A stretch of 64,000 nucleotides of DNA from Gammaproteobacteria bacterium. GTDB lineage: Bacteria > Pseudomonadota > Gammaproteobacteria > GCA-002705445 > GCA-002716945. Shown here piece after piece: positions 7,636 through 17,754 of this stretch. The notes under the pieces were generated by a model. That model was not told the origin of the DNA. It saw only the letters and a list, made by a program, of their open reading frames with translations, and ran no database searches. The number at the start of each line of letters is the position of its first letter. Position 1 is the stretch's first letter. The position numbers were made by a program, and so were the translations under genes. The stretch lies in the NCBI GenBank assembly GCA_002716945.1, contig PBCF01000002.1, forward strand, positions 270,404-334,403, given 5' to 3'.

Positions 7636-8604
7636 ATGCAAAACACTGTTGAAAATGTATTGAATAAAATTAAAAAAACTGGATTTTCAGTTGAAACAGA
7701 TATTTTATCGAAAGATGATATTGAACTTTTAACTAATGAATGTAAAAAAATATTATCTAATAACAAGAAAATATCAGATTTAAAATACAATAATAATAAT
7801 TTTAAAAAATATGATATCTCTCAGACTATTGAAACAAACTATAATACAAAAGTGAGATCTCTTGCTGGGATTTCAAAAAAGGTTGATAATATATTAGACA
7901 AATTTTTATCAAAACATGAAATTAAAGATATATTGCAAAAAGTATTAGGTGAAGGTTATAAACTTTATACGTGTAGTTTAAGACATGCATCTCATAAATC
8001 ATCCTACGTTGGATTACACACAGATGCTAATTATCAATTTTCAATTTCTATCTTTTTAAATGATGTTACTCCAGCTAATCCAACAACGGTATTTTACAAA
8101 AAAACACATTTATTGCCATTTACGTTTGCATCAAAATTTGAATCAATTGATGTAAAATATTTTATTAATAAACTTAAACCCGCAACTGGCAAAAAAGGGG
8201 ATGTTCTTTTCTTTTTTAATAAAACGCTTCATGGTATGAAGGAAAGTGATAAAGAAACAGATAATAGTACAGTAATTCTTTTATGTTTTCATCCATCAGG
8301 ATATCCTCATAAACCCTGGAATTTACCTGTTAATTCATATTATAACCAATCATTTTTAAATGGACTAGGAGAAGAACTTAGAAAGGTACTCGATAATAAT
8401 TTAAATTTATATAACAACAAAGATGGTGAAATGATAATCAAGCAAAGTACAGATAATACAAATCGTCTAATTGATTCTATTTCATCTAATAATAATTATA
8501 CAATGATTGACTATTTGAAAACATTAAACTGGTGGTTTAATTACTCTTTGTCTATTATTTATAGAATAATTAGAAAAATAACTAGAATTATACATCATGG
8601 CTAA
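7636..8604 (+). CDS. Phytanoyl-CoA dioxygenase (PhyH)-like Fe(II)/2-oxoglutarate oxygenase
   Basis: A 322-residue protein with the jelly-roll oxygenase metal triad: HTD in YVGLHTDANYQFSISIFL, and a distal His in GDVLFFFNKTLHGM, followed by a probable 2-oxoglutarate-binding region. This fits the PhyH superfamily, whose members hydroxylate lipids, halogenate or modify small molecules; the substrate here is unknown. The last 60 residues (WWFNYSLSIIYRIIRKITRI) are outside the catalytic core and look amphipathic, perhaps membrane-associated. ATG at 7636 is taken as start; TTG at 7630 is possible. It overlaps the next gene by 8 bases, suggesting translational coupling. Confidence 0.72.
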   Translation: MQNTVENVLNKIKKTGFSVETDILSKDDIELLTNECKKILSNNKKISDLKYNNNNFKKYDISQTIETNYNTKVRSLAGISKKVDNILDKFLSKHEIKDILQKVLGEGYKLYTCSLRHASHKSSYVGLHTDANYQFSISIFLNDVTPANPTTVFYKKTHLLPFTFASKFESIDVKYFINKLKPATGKKGDVLFFFNKTLHGMKESDKETDNSTVILLCFHPSGYPHKPWNLPVNSYYNQSFLNGLGEELRKVLDNNLNLYNNKDGEMIIKQSTDNTNRLIDSISSNNNYTMIDYLKTLNWWFNYSLSIIYRIIRKITRIIHHG

Positions 8605-8986
8605 AATATTTTTTGATGAATTAAAGAAAAGACAAAATAAACTAGTCTACACAAACGAACCTAAGCATAAAAATCTTTATTTAAAAAATTTACGTGCAAA
8701 ACGAAAATATTTTAAAAATCAGTATGAAAAATATCTAACGAATTCTTTTATAAAAAAATGTGACTATTCTTATAGTGCGTGCGCTATTAAATATATATCT
8801 AAAAAAAATAATCTTGTTTTAACTTTAATACTCCAAGATTACACTACAGAAGAAGATTCTAATACATACACTACATGGGAATTTTTTTTGTATGATAAAT
8901 TTAATGATCAATATAATGACTCAAAATTTTTTACTTCAACTGATACTGCATTTATGCATTTTATTGACCTTATTAAAGATTCATAA
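8597..8986 (+). CDS. Hypothetical protein, coupled to the PhyH-like gene
   Basis: Not recognised. A 129-residue, Lys- and Tyr-rich soluble protein with a basic N-terminal half (KNLYLKNLRAKRKYFKNQYEKYL) and a more acidic, strand-like C-terminal half (LVLTLILQDYTTEEDSN). No signal peptide or membrane segment. The 8-base overlap with the upstream oxygenase gene and normal codon use support it as real. It ends 6 bases before the 3' end of the convergent tmRNA gene. Confidence 0.55.
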   Translation: MAKIFFDELKKRQNKLVYTNEPKHKNLYLKNLRAKRKYFKNQYEKYLTNSFIKKCDYSYSACAIKYISKKNNLVLTLILQDYTTEEDSNTYTTWEFFLYDKFNDQYNDSKFFTSTDTAFMHFIDLIKDS

Positions 8987-8992
8987 ATATCT

Positions 8993-9339
8993 TGGTGGAG
9001 GCGGCGGGAATCGAACCCGCGTCCGAGAGCGTTCAGCCATTGGTACTACATGTTTAGTTTGTCTTAAATTTAATTATTATGCTGGCCACAAACATCCTAC
9101 ATAATACATATCTTGTTTTAATTTAATGACTTAATAACAAGATTATAAGCCACGAGCTTATTAAAATGACCCCTTTTCAGAGCATATAAGCATACTTTGA
9201 AAGAGGCTAGCTGCAGTTAGGCTGCTAGTGCAAAAGTTTTATTTTCTGCGTTTATATTTTTCTCAGCAGATTAACGAGATACTGAAAACTCGACATGCAC
9301 CTCTGGTATCGCAACCCGCGTCGAAGCCAGGTCGCCCCC
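8993..9339 (-). ncRNA. ssrA: Transfer-messenger RNA (tmRNA)
   Basis: tmRNA rescues stalled ribosomes and tags the incomplete protein for proteolysis. On the minus strand it begins GGGGGCGACCTGGCTTCGAC (9339 downward) and ends with the tRNA-like T arm GGGTTCGATTCCCGCCGCC and an encoded CTCCACCA (end at 8993). The first 7 bases pair with the last 7 before ACCA. The resume codon and tag reading frame are present at 9249-9217. It is the one-piece form, not the split form of alphaproteobacteria. Short plus-strand reading frames through it are not genes. Confidence 0.97.
9217..9249 (-). other. tmRNA tag-peptide reading frame
   Basis: GCA resume codon at 9249-9247, ten codons, then TAA (9219-9217), encoding AENKTFALAA. 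The C-terminal ALAA is the degradation signal read by ClpXP/ClpAP; the E. coli tag is ANDENYALAA. The alanine carried by the tRNA-like domain would precede it. Confidence 0.9.
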
Positions 9340-9356
9340 TGAAGTTTAGTTCATTA

Positions 9357-9385
9357 GTTATACATAATTTAGAAAAAACAATCAA
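9357..9385 (-). promoter_or_regulatory. Predicted ssrA promoter
   Basis: Minus strand TTGATT (9385-9380), 17-base spacer, TATAAC (9362-9357), placing the start about 10 bases upstream of the mature tmRNA 5' end, consistent with RNase P trimming. Confidence 0.5.
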
Positions 9386-9457
9386 ATTGTATTACTATAT
9401 TTATACTAGTATATGCAATATTTCTTCGAAAAAGAGTATAGAAATCTTCACAAATCT

Positions 9458-12400
9458 ATGATTTTTAGGGTTAGAACTGAGAAAACCCTTGATAAGAAAG
9501 ATATTAGAAAACTTGAAATAATACTCTCAGCTCAATATAAAAAAGAACCTATGAAAGAAAAAATGGGATACGGAGGAATATTCAATCGTTCAAGTTTCTT
9601 ATCACCTTGGTCTAGCAAAGCCATCGATATCATTAAATCTTGTAATTTACCTGATGACATAGAGATTGAGATTGGAAGGAACTGGCTAAAACAATCGTCG
9701 CGTGCTGATATGAACGCAAGGCTAGGTTATGTTGATAAAATGACGGAAATAAAAATTATTAATCGAGATACAATTAAAAAATATTTTAATAAAAAAATAA
9801 AAGATCAAAAACAAGAACATCAAATAATAAAAATTAATAAAATCGAAAATTATGCTGATTCAATGTCATTAGCATTGTCAAAAAATGAAATTTCATATTT
9901 AAAAAATATTTACAAAAAATTAAAGCGCGATCCAACTGATGTTGAGTTGATGATGTTTTCTCAGATTAACTCTGAACATTGTAGACATAAAATATTTAAT
10001 TCTGATTATTATATAGATAAAACAAAACAGAAGAAGACTTTATTTTCCCATATTAAATCAACATATCAAAAAATTAATAGAGATGTTATATCTGCTTATA
10101 AAGATAATTCTTCAATTATTAGAGGTTATAAAACTTCAGATTTAATATTAAATTCAGATCAAAAATATATAAACAAAAATAACAATGAAGCTTATATTAT
10201 AAAAGCAGAAACCCATAATCACCCAACGGCTATTTCACCATACCATGGTGCTGCCACAGGATCAGGAGGAGAAATAAGAGATGAAGGAGCAACCGGAAGA
10301 GGCTCAACACCAAAAATTGGATTTAGCGGTTTTACATTATCGAATTTAAATATCAAACACGCTTTATTACCTTGGGAGAAAAAATCAATCTCTCGTCCTG
10401 CAAGAATTAAAAATGCACTAGATATAATAGTTGATGCTCCGATAGGGGCTGCTAGATATAATAATGAATTTGGTAGGCCTAATATCTTTGGATATTTTAG
10501 AACAATGGAATTTGAAATGATAAATAATTCTAAAACAAAAAAATATATGGGTTTTCATAAACCAATAATGATTGCAGGCGGTATTGGAAAAATAGATATA
10601 AATTTTAGTAAAAAACAAAAATTAAATAATGATGACTGTATAGTTATTCTTGGGGGCTACTCATATAAAATTGGGTTGGGAGGTGGTGCAGCTTCATCAC
10701 TTAAATCCGGAAAAAGTTCTAAAGCCTTAGATTATGCATCTGTTCAACGTGACAATGCAGAAATACAGAGAAGATGCCAAGAAGTTATTAATAGATGTAC
10801 TTACATGAGAAAAAACCCAATAAAAAGTATACATGATGTAGGAGCTGGTGGACTTAGTAATGCAATACCAGAAATAGTTAATGAATCTAGTAAAGGAGCA
10901 CGTATTTATTTAGATAAAGTAGTAAATGCAGAAAAAAATATGTCACCATTAGAAATTTGGTGTAATGAATCTCAAGAGAGATACGTAATTGTTTTATCTC
11001 CATCAAGTATTGAGGTGTTTGATAGGATATGTAAGAGGGAGAATTGCCCGTATTATTTGATAGGCAATGTAACTACTCAGAAAAGACTAGTAGTTAGTTA
11101 CCACGATGACACACCAATAGATATACCCATGTCTTATTTATTAGGCAAACCACCCATAACACCAATTAGGATAAGCAGTAAAAATTGGATTGCTATTAAT
11201 GAATCTGAAATTGAATACCCGGATATAAAAAAATGCATGGGATATGTACTTATGATGCCATCAGTATCTGATAAAAGCTTCTTAATTACTATTGGAGATA
11301 GATCTGTTTCTGGATTGGTTGTGAGAGATCAGATGGTAGGACCATTTCAAGTACCTGTATCTAATGTTGCTATAACTAAGACGGATTTAAATTCTAAATC
11401 AGGACAGGTTATGACAATTGGTGAAAAACCAAATATTGCTATAACAGATTCTTCTGCATCTGTTGGAATGATCTTTGGTGAAGTGCTAACCAATATCGCA
11501 TCTACTTATATAGGTGATATATCTAAAATTAAAATGTCAGCAAACTGGATGGCGTCTTCAACTAATAATAATGAATTAAAATCACTCTATGATGCAGTAT
11601 CAAAACTTGCGCAATTTTCTAAAAAAACTAATATCACAATTCCAGTTGGAAAAGATTCTTTATCAATGAGCACTACATGGATAAATAATAAAAAAGAACA
11701 TGTAGTAGAGAGCCCTGTCAGTCTTGTACTCTCTGCTTTTGCATCAATCCAAGATGTTGATTTACATATAACCCCATATTGCAAAGGTGTCCAAAACTTA
11801 TATCTTATTGATCTTGGTGCAGGTAAAAACAGAATGGGTGGATCAGCATTACATCAGTCACTTAATATTATAGATAAAGATGTACCTAAATTAGATGATA
11901 TTAACCTTATTGTTAAGTTCTTTAATTGCATTCAAAAATTAATTAAAAATAAAATAATAAACGGGTACCATGATAAATCAGACGGAGGGTTATTTGTTAC
12001 TTTATCTGAAATAGCTTTTGCGTCAAATGCATCTTTTTCTATGAATGAAAAGAGTCTTGGAGAACTTTCTAATACTGAATTAATTGAATATTTATTTAAC
12101 GAAGAATTAGGGTGCGTTGTAGCCGTCAATGATGATGATACACGCAAGTTTGAAAAAGTTATCAAATCATATTCACTCACTAAACATACAAAATGCATTG
12201 GACATTTATTTGCTGATCTTCAAAATTCTGGTGTAGGTGAATTTTGTTATATTTCCACCAAAGAACCAATTTTTCTATTATTAAATTCTCTTAGAAAATA
12301 TTGGAGTTATTTATCCTATCAAATACAATCCATAAGAGATAATTCTTTAACAGCTGATGCTGAATATAAAGCAAAACAACAAACACCGGTTATACATAAT

Positions 12401-13207
12401 CCAAATATAACTTTCAAACATAAACCTATATCTAAAACCTACTTAAATCTTAAAAATAAACCAAAAATTGCTATATTTAGAGAACAAGGGACTAATGGAC
12501 ATAAAGAAATGGCTAATTCATTTATGCAATCTGGTTTTGATTGTTATGATTTACATACTAATGATTTAACTGATAATCCGTCTAGATTGCAGATATTTGA
12601 TGGTCTAGCAATATGTGGAGGTTTTTCTTTTGGAGATGTCTTGGGAGCAGGTTATGGTTGGGCAAATAAAATTTTATATAATGATGATATCTCATCTAAT
12701 ATGTATAAATTTTTTCACAACAAACATAAATTTGTTTTAGGTGTTTGTAATGGATGTCAAATGCTCTCTCATATTAAACATTTAATTCCAGGTGCAACAC
12801 ACTGGCCAAAGTTTGTTCAAAATAAATCTAAACAATTTGAGGCACGACAAGTTAATGTTAATATCACTAAATCCAATTCTATATTATTCAAAGATATGGA
12901 AGGATCAATAATTCCAATTATTGTATCGCATGGAGAAGGAAGAATAGATATTAACAACAAAACAAAACTCAAACAGGTTACAATGAAATATTCATTGAAC
13001 GGAACAAACACAGAACAATATCCATTTAATCCAAATGGTTCAATAGATGGAGTCACTGGTTTTTGTAACAATGATGGCAGGGTAAACATAATGATGCCTC
13101 ATCCTGAGCGGTTATTTAGTCTATCGAATTTTTCTTGGGCACCAGAGGAATGGAAAATATCACCATGGAGAAAAATATTTTATAATGCAAGAGAGTGGAT
13201 TGGATAA
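9458..13207 (+). CDS. purL: Phosphoribosylformylglycinamidine synthase, single-chain PurL
   Basis: Catalyses the fourth step of purine synthesis, FGAR to FGAM, using ATP and glutamine. About 1249 residues, the large single-chain form of gammaproteobacteria (E. coli 1295). Domains in order: PurS-like N-terminus, linker, two AIRS-type halves with MMFSQINSEHCRHK and ETHNHPTAISPYHGAATGSGG, and a C-terminal class I glutaminase with FSFGDVLGAGYGWA, the nucleophile Cys in GVCNGCQM and the His-Glu of MMPHPERLF. The Met at 9458 (IFRVRTEKTL) is chosen over an ATG at 9413 that would add 15 unaligned residues near the tmRNA promoter. msrP follows directly. Confidence 0.96.
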   Translation: MIFRVRTEKTLDKKDIRKLEIILSAQYKKEPMKEKMGYGGIFNRSSFLSPWSSKAIDIIKSCNLPDDIEIEIGRNWLKQSSRADMNARLGYVDKMTEIKIINRDTIKKYFNKKIKDQKQEHQIIKINKIENYADSMSLALSKNEISYLKNIYKKLKRDPTDVELMMFSQINSEHCRHKIFNSDYYIDKTKQKKTLFSHIKSTYQKINRDVISAYKDNSSIIRGYKTSDLILNSDQKYINKNNNEAYIIKAETHNHPTAISPYHGAATGSGGEIRDEGATGRGSTPKIGFSGFTLSNLNIKHALLPWEKKSISRPARIKNALDIIVDAPIGAARYNNEFGRPNIFGYFRTMEFEMINNSKTKKYMGFHKPIMIAGGIGKIDINFSKKQKLNNDDCIVILGGYSYKIGLGGGAASSLKSGKSSKALDYASVQRDNAEIQRRCQEVINRCTYMRKNPIKSIHDVGAGGLSNAIPEIVNESSKGARIYLDKVVNAEKNMSPLEIWCNESQERYVIVLSPSSIEVFDRICKRENCPYYLIGNVTTQKRLVVSYHDDTPIDIPMSYLLGKPPITPIRISSKNWIAINESEIEYPDIKKCMGYVLMMPSVSDKSFLITIGDRSVSGLVVRDQMVGPFQVPVSNVAITKTDLNSKSGQVMTIGEKPNIAITDSSASVGMIFGEVLTNIASTYIGDISKIKMSANWMASSTNNNELKSLYDAVSKLAQFSKKTNITIPVGKDSLSMSTTWINNKKEHVVESPVSLVLSAFASIQDVDLHITPYCKGVQNLYLIDLGAGKNRMGGSALHQSLNIIDKDVPKLDDINLIVKFFNCIQKLIKNKIINGYHDKSDGGLFVTLSEIAFASNASFSMNEKSLGELSNTELIEYLFNEELGCVVAVNDDDTRKFEKVIKSYSLTKHTKCIGHLFADLQNSGVGEFCYISTKEPIFLLLNSLRKYWSYLSYQIQSIRDNSLTADAEYKAKQQTPVIHNPNITFKHKPISKTYLNLKNKPKIAIFREQGTNGHKEMANSFMQSGFDCYDLHTNDLTDNPSRLQIFDGLAICGGFSFGDVLGAGYGWANKILYNDDISSNMYKFFHNKHKFVLGVCNGCQMLSHIKHLIPGATHWPKFVQNKSKQFEARQVNVNITKSNSILFKDMEGSIIPIIVSHGEGRIDINNKTKLKQVTMKYSLNGTNTEQYPFNPNGSIDGVTGFCNNDGRVNIMMPHPERLFSLSNFSWAPEEWKISPWRKIFYNAREWIG

Positions 13208-14134
13208 ATGTCAAAATATAACATTATAAAAGAAAGCGAAGTAACAGATGAAAAGCTATTTCACAATAGAAGAAAAATCATTAAATCGTCTATTGCTTTT
13301 TCTTTTTTTACATTATCAAACTTATTATTTGCAAAAACAGAAGATTTAACATTTAAAAAAGACCTACAATATAGTACAAATGAACAAACCAACACGATCA
13401 AACAAATTACATCCTATAATAATTTTTATGAATTAGGAGTCGGTAAAAGAGATCCAATGTTAAATGCAAATAAATTGCAAACTGATAATTGGAAGTTATC
13501 TATTGAAGGTGAAGTAGAAAACAGTTTTGTCATTGATGTAGATGATTTATTAAAAAAATTTGAATTAGAAGAGCGTATTTATAGACTTAGATGTGTAGAG
13601 GCATGGTCCATGGTGATTCCATGGATTGGATTTGAATTAAATAAAATTATTAAATTATCAAAACCAACATCTAAAGCTAAATATGTTGCGTTTGAATCTA
13701 TCTTGGATCGTGAAAATTTACCTGGTCAAAAACGAGAGATTTTAAATTGGCCATATAGAGAAGGATTACGTATAGATGAAGCAATGAATCCACTAGCAAT
13801 TATATCTGTAGGGCTTTATGGAAGAGTATTGCCAAATCAGAATGGATCTCCTATAAGACTTGTTGTCCCCTGGAAGTATGGATTTAAAAGTATAAAATCT
13901 ATTGTAAAAATCAAGCTTGTTGAAAAACAACCTGTATGTACATGGAATCAGCAAACACCAAACGAGTATGGTTTCTATTCAAATGTAAATCCATATGTCT
14001 CACATCCCAGATGGAGTCAGACAAGGGAAAGAAGGATCGGGGAATTTAGAAAAAGAGATACTAAAATGTTTAATGGTTATAGTAAATTTGTTTCTCATAT
14101 GTATGATGGAATGGATCTGAAAAAAAACTTTTAG
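13208..14134 (+). CDS. msrP: Periplasmic methionine sulfoxide reductase, molybdopterin subunit MsrP (YedY)
   Basis: MsrP repairs oxidised methionines in periplasmic proteins with electrons from membrane MsrQ. The 308-residue protein has a twin-arginine signal (NRRKIIKSS then a hydrophobic run, residues 20-42), the molybdenum-ligand Cys in YRLRCVEAWSM, and the C-terminal WNQQTPNEYGFYSNVNP and RWSQTRERRIGE motifs of the family. It starts right at the end of purL and is followed after 3 bases by msrQ, the standard pair. The RR is followed by K rather than the usual x-F-L-K, a weak form of the Tat motif. Confidence 0.95.
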   Translation: MSKYNIIKESEVTDEKLFHNRRKIIKSSIAFSFFTLSNLLFAKTEDLTFKKDLQYSTNEQTNTIKQITSYNNFYELGVGKRDPMLNANKLQTDNWKLSIEGEVENSFVIDVDDLLKKFELEERIYRLRCVEAWSMVIPWIGFELNKIIKLSKPTSKAKYVAFESILDRENLPGQKREILNWPYREGLRIDEAMNPLAIISVGLYGRVLPNQNGSPIRLVVPWKYGFKSIKSIVKIKLVEKQPVCTWNQQTPNEYGFYSNVNPYVSHPRWSQTRERRIGEFRKRDTKMFNGYSKFVSHMYDGMDLKKNF

Positions 14135-14137
14135 TTT

Positions 14138-14692
14138 ATGTCTATAAAATCAAAAACTCTTTTTTATTTTAATATCCCTATTTTTCTTATTTTTATCTAT
14201 CCTTTAATTGATAATCTTATATTTGATTTTATGGCGTATACCATCAAAATGACTGGGTATGTTACATTAATTTATCTTCTCCTAATATTATCATTGCCGC
14301 TTTATAATAAGTTTGGCCAATATATTGATAGAAAAGTTCTTGGTCTCATTACTTTTTCCTATGCATTAGTTCATTTTTTTCTATATATTTTTGATAATAG
14401 TTTTAATTTTAAGTTACTTTTAGATGACTTATTATTTAGAAGGTATATCCAAAGTGGATATATAGCTTTACTCCTATTTATTCCTCTTGCAATTACTTCA
14501 ATTGACTATATAAAAAACCTTACTAAATCATATTGGCATTTAATACATCGATTAATTTATATAATTATAGTTTTTTCGTTTATTCATTATAATATGATAA
14601 TTAAAGCTGATTATATGGTATTTTATATTTATGTATTTTTATTTTTATTAATTATATTTTTTAAATTATTTCCATTATATAAAAATGAATAG
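14138..14692 (+). CDS. msrQ: Heme-binding membrane subunit MsrQ (YedZ)
   Basis: The inner-membrane partner that passes quinol or flavin electrons to MsrP. A 184-residue, highly hydrophobic protein with about five to six membrane segments and the ferric-reductase-like histidines in FSYALVHFFLY, WHLIHRLIY and FSFIHYNMI. RKVLGLITFSYALVH and LLLFIPLAITS are typical MsrQ stretches. It overlaps the soxB start by 8 bases, so msrP-msrQ-soxB are probably one transcript. Confidence 0.92.
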   Translation: MSIKSKTLFYFNIPIFLIFIYPLIDNLIFDFMAYTIKMTGYVTLIYLLLILSLPLYNKFGQYIDRKVLGLITFSYALVHFFLYIFDNSFNFKLLLDDLLFRRYIQSGYIALLLFIPLAITSIDYIKNLTKSYWHLIHRLIYIIIVFSFIHYNMIIKADYMVFYIYVFLFLLIIFFKLFPLYKNE

Positions 14693-16409
14693 AAGAGATT
14701 TTTTACAATTACTACTAGCAACATATTTTTCTGGAATTATACAAAAAAGCCATGCAAATCATTCCAATATATATAATTTTGAAAAATATGGAGACATTAG
14801 ATTGTTGCATATTACAGATACACATGCACAGTTAGAACCAAATTACTTTAGAGAGCCAAATTACAATATAGGTGTAGGTACTAATAAAAACAAACCACCA
14901 CATATTGTTGGAAATGAATTTTTAAAATATTACGGTATTGATAATGATATATATAAACATGCATATACATATTTAAATTTTAATATTTTAGCGAATAAAT
15001 ATGGAAAGATTGGTGGTTATGCATATTTAAAAACTATTATTGATCAATTAAGAGAAGAATCTAACAATAATTGTCTTTTGCTTGATGGTGGAGATACTTG
15101 GCAAGGGACTGGTCTTTCATTGCTAGAAAATGGCAAAGATATGGTAGAAGCTTCAAATCTTTTGGGTGTTGATGTTATGACGGGTCATTGGGAATTTACA
15201 TTTGGAGAAAAAATGTTTTTAGAAAATATTTCTTTATTTAAAGGAGATTTTGTTGCCCAAAATATAATGTTAAATGAGGAAGCTATTTTTAATGACATTG
15301 AACCTGTAGATGAAGATAATCATTATCAAAAACCTTATACAATAAAAGAAATAAATAATTCTAAAATAGCTATTATAGGTCAAGCATTTCCATATACTCC
15401 AATAGCTAATCCTAGAAGATTTATTCCAAATCTGACTTTTGGCATAAAAGAAAAAGAGTTACAAAATCTAGTTAATAAAATTAAAAATACTGAAAAACCA
15501 TCTTTAATTATTTTACTTTCACATAATGGGGTTGATGTAGATAAAAAAGTTGCACAAAATGTATCTGGTTTAGATATAATATTTGGAGGTCATACACATG
15601 ATGTATTACCTCGGCCTCTTGAAATACTAAACAGTTCTGGTAGAACGCTTGTTATTAATTCTGGATGCAATGGAAAGTTTGTATCATCATTAGACTTAAA
15701 AATTAAAAAACATTCATTCAATTATAGATATAAATTGATTCCTATTTTTTCTGATTTAATTAAACCTTCTCAAAACATGATTAATCTAATTAAAATTAAA
15801 AATCAACCACATGCTTCCTTATTAAATAAATATCTGGGTAAAACTAATACAACTCTATATAGACGAAGTAATTTTAATGGGACTTTTGACAATTTAATAT
15901 GCGATGCAATGAATAATATTCTAGACACTGAAATTTCTTTATCACCCGGTTTTAGATGGGGAACATCTGTATTATCTGGTGAAGATATAAAAATGAAAGA
16001 TGTTTATAATCATACAGCTATCACATATCCAAATACTTACACTCGAGAAATGTCGGGAGAGCTGATAAAAACTATATTAGAAGATGTGGCTGATAATTTA
16101 TTTAATCCTGATCCATATTTACAGCAAGGAGGAGATATGGTCAGAACAAAAGGTCTTAAATATACTATTACACCTCAAGCAAAAGTTAATCACCGTATAT
16201 CAGATTTAGCATTATCGAATGGGAATAAAATTGAATCAAACAAAACATACAAAGTAAGTGGATGGGCAAGTGTAAATCAAGAAGAATCAGGTAAACCAAT
16301 TTGGGATATAACTAGTAAATATATACAAAATATTAAAAATTATGATATTAATACAAGTTTTGAACCAAAAATAAAATTAGAAAATGATAATATTGGAATA
16401 GAAACATAG
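14685..16409 (+). CDS. soxB: Thiosulfohydrolase SoxB
   Basis: SoxB is the periplasmic dimanganese enzyme of the Sox pathway that hydrolyses the SoxY-bound S-sulfonate to release sulfate. The 574-residue protein has a Tat-type signal (MNRRDFLQLLLATYFSG, cleavage near HA at 23-24). The metallophosphoesterase ligand motifs are HITDTHAQ (residues 42-49), LDGGDTWQG, GHWEFT (the SoxB form of GNHE), LLSHNG and GGHTHD. The C-terminal 5'-nucleotidase-like domain contains SPGFRWGTSVLSGEDI and YLQQGGDMVR, which are diagnostic for SoxB. soxXYZA and soxCD are not in the window, so the sox genes must be dispersed. It overlaps msrQ, an unusual partner. Confidence 0.96.
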   Translation: MNRRDFLQLLLATYFSGIIQKSHANHSNIYNFEKYGDIRLLHITDTHAQLEPNYFREPNYNIGVGTNKNKPPHIVGNEFLKYYGIDNDIYKHAYTYLNFNILANKYGKIGGYAYLKTIIDQLREESNNNCLLLDGGDTWQGTGLSLLENGKDMVEASNLLGVDVMTGHWEFTFGEKMFLENISLFKGDFVAQNIMLNEEAIFNDIEPVDEDNHYQKPYTIKEINNSKIAIIGQAFPYTPIANPRRFIPNLTFGIKEKELQNLVNKIKNTEKPSLIILLSHNGVDVDKKVAQNVSGLDIIFGGHTHDVLPRPLEILNSSGRTLVINSGCNGKFVSSLDLKIKKHSFNYRYKLIPIFSDLIKPSQNMINLIKIKNQPHASLLNKYLGKTNTTLYRRSNFNGTFDNLICDAMNNILDTEISLSPGFRWGTSVLSGEDIKMKDVYNHTAITYPNTYTREMSGELIKTILEDVADNLFNPDPYLQQGGDMVRTKGLKYTITPQAKVNHRISDLALSNGNKIESNKTYKVSGWASVNQEESGKPIWDITSKYIQNIKNYDINTSFEPKIKLENDNIGIET

Positions 16410-16473
16410 TTACAACAAAGACATTAAATGTTAATATTTCTATGTTTTAGTATTTTCTATTTTTGGAGTTGGT

Positions 16474-17745
16474 ATGTTTAGTGTTGATATGAAAATTGCT
16501 GGATTTGACGATGAATTAAATGAAGCAATTAAAAACGAGATCAAAAGACAAGAAGAGCATATAGAGCTAATAGCTTCTGAAAATTATGCTAGTCCAAGAG
16601 TGTTAGAAGCTCAAGGTTCCCTATTAACAAACAAATATGCGGAAGGATACCCAGCAAAAAGATATTATGGTGGATGTGAGAATGTTGATATCGCTGAGCA
16701 GCTCGCTATTGATAGATTAAAAGAATTATATAATGCTGATTATGCAAACGTACAACCTCACTCAGGATCGCAAGCTAATGCTGCAGTTTATTTAGCTTTA
16801 CTAAATCCAGGTGACACTATACTTGGGATGAGTTTAGATGCCGGTGGTCATTTAACTCATGGAGCTAAAGTAAACTTTTCTGGAAAAATTTTTAATGCGG
16901 TTCAATATGGTATAGATGATAATGGATTATTGGATTATGATGAAATTGAAAAACTCGCAATTCAACATAAACCAAAATTATTAATAGGTGGGTTTTCAGC
17001 ATACTCTCAAGTTATAGATTGGGAAAGAATGGGAGAGATAGCAAAGAAAGTTGATGCATACTATTTAGTTGATATGGCACATGTATCAGGTTTAGTGGCT
17101 GCTAAATTATATCCATCACCAGTTCCATATGCTGATGTCGTAACATCTACCACACATAAAACTTTACGAGGACCTCGTGGAGGAATAATAGTATGTAAAT
17201 CTAATCCTGATTTAGAGAAAAAGTTTAATTCATTAGTATTTCCTGGAACGCAAGGTGGACCATTAATGCATGTTATAGCTGCTAAAGCAGTAGCTTTTAA
17301 AGAGGCGTTGAGTGCAGAATTTATTGATTACCAAAAACAAGTACTTAAAAACGCTGATATATTAGCAAAGACTCTAATTGAGAGAGGTTATAATATTGTT
17401 TCTGGAGGAACAAAGAATCATTTGATGTTAGTGAACTTGGTTAATAAAGGAATGACCGGCAAAGCAGCAGATGCTGCATTACATCGAGCCAATATAACTG
17501 TTAATAAAAACTCTGTTCCAAATGACCCACAATCACCATTTGTTACTAGTGGAATTAGAATTGGCACACCTGCAATTACGACAAGAGGATTCAAAGAAGC
17601 AGAAACAACCACACTAGGAAATTTAATATGTGATGTTTTAGATAACATAGAAAGCGAATCTGAAATAAACAACGTCAAAGAAAAAGTTTTAAATATTTGC
17701 TCTCAATTTCCAGTGTATTCAGCTAATAAAAAAGCTGTAGCTTAG
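16474..17745 (+). CDS. glyA: Serine hydroxymethyltransferase
   Basis: PLP enzyme that converts serine plus tetrahydrofolate to glycine plus 5,10-methylene-THF, the main source of one-carbon units. 423 residues, the usual length, with [26 protein letters not shown] and the PLP lysine in [18 protein letters not shown] Shine-Dalgarno at about 16466-16469. It heads the glyA-nrdR-rib unit (9 bases to nrdR). formate-THF ligase (fhs) at 31 kb is a second entry to the same folate pool. Confidence 0.98.
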   Translation: MFSVDMKIAGFDDELNEAIKNEIKRQEEHIELIASENYASPRVLEAQGSLLTNKYAEGYPAKRYYGGCENVDIAEQLAIDRLKELYNADYANVQPHSGSQANAAVYLALLNPGDTILGMSLDAGGHLTHGAKVNFSGKIFNAVQYGIDDNGLLDYDEIEKLAIQHKPKLLIGGFSAYSQVIDWERMGEIAKKVDAYYLVDMAHVSGLVAAKLYPSPVPYADVVTSTTHKTLRGPRGGIIVCKSNPDLEKKFNSLVFPGTQGGPLMHVIAAKAVAFKEALSAEFIDYQKQVLKNADILAKTLIERGYNIVSGGTKNHLMLVNLVNKGMTGKAADAALHRANITVNKNSVPNDPQSPFVTSGIRIGTPAITTRGFKEAETTTLGNLICDVLDNIESESEINNVKEKVLNICSQFPVYSANKKAVA

Positions 17746-17754
17746 GAGCATCAA

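Noticed and set aside
8892..9461. Short plus-strand reading frames at 8892-9104 and 9228-9461
   Set aside because: They lie over the minus-strand tmRNA and its promoter; their peptide sequences derive from the tRNA-like end and tag region.
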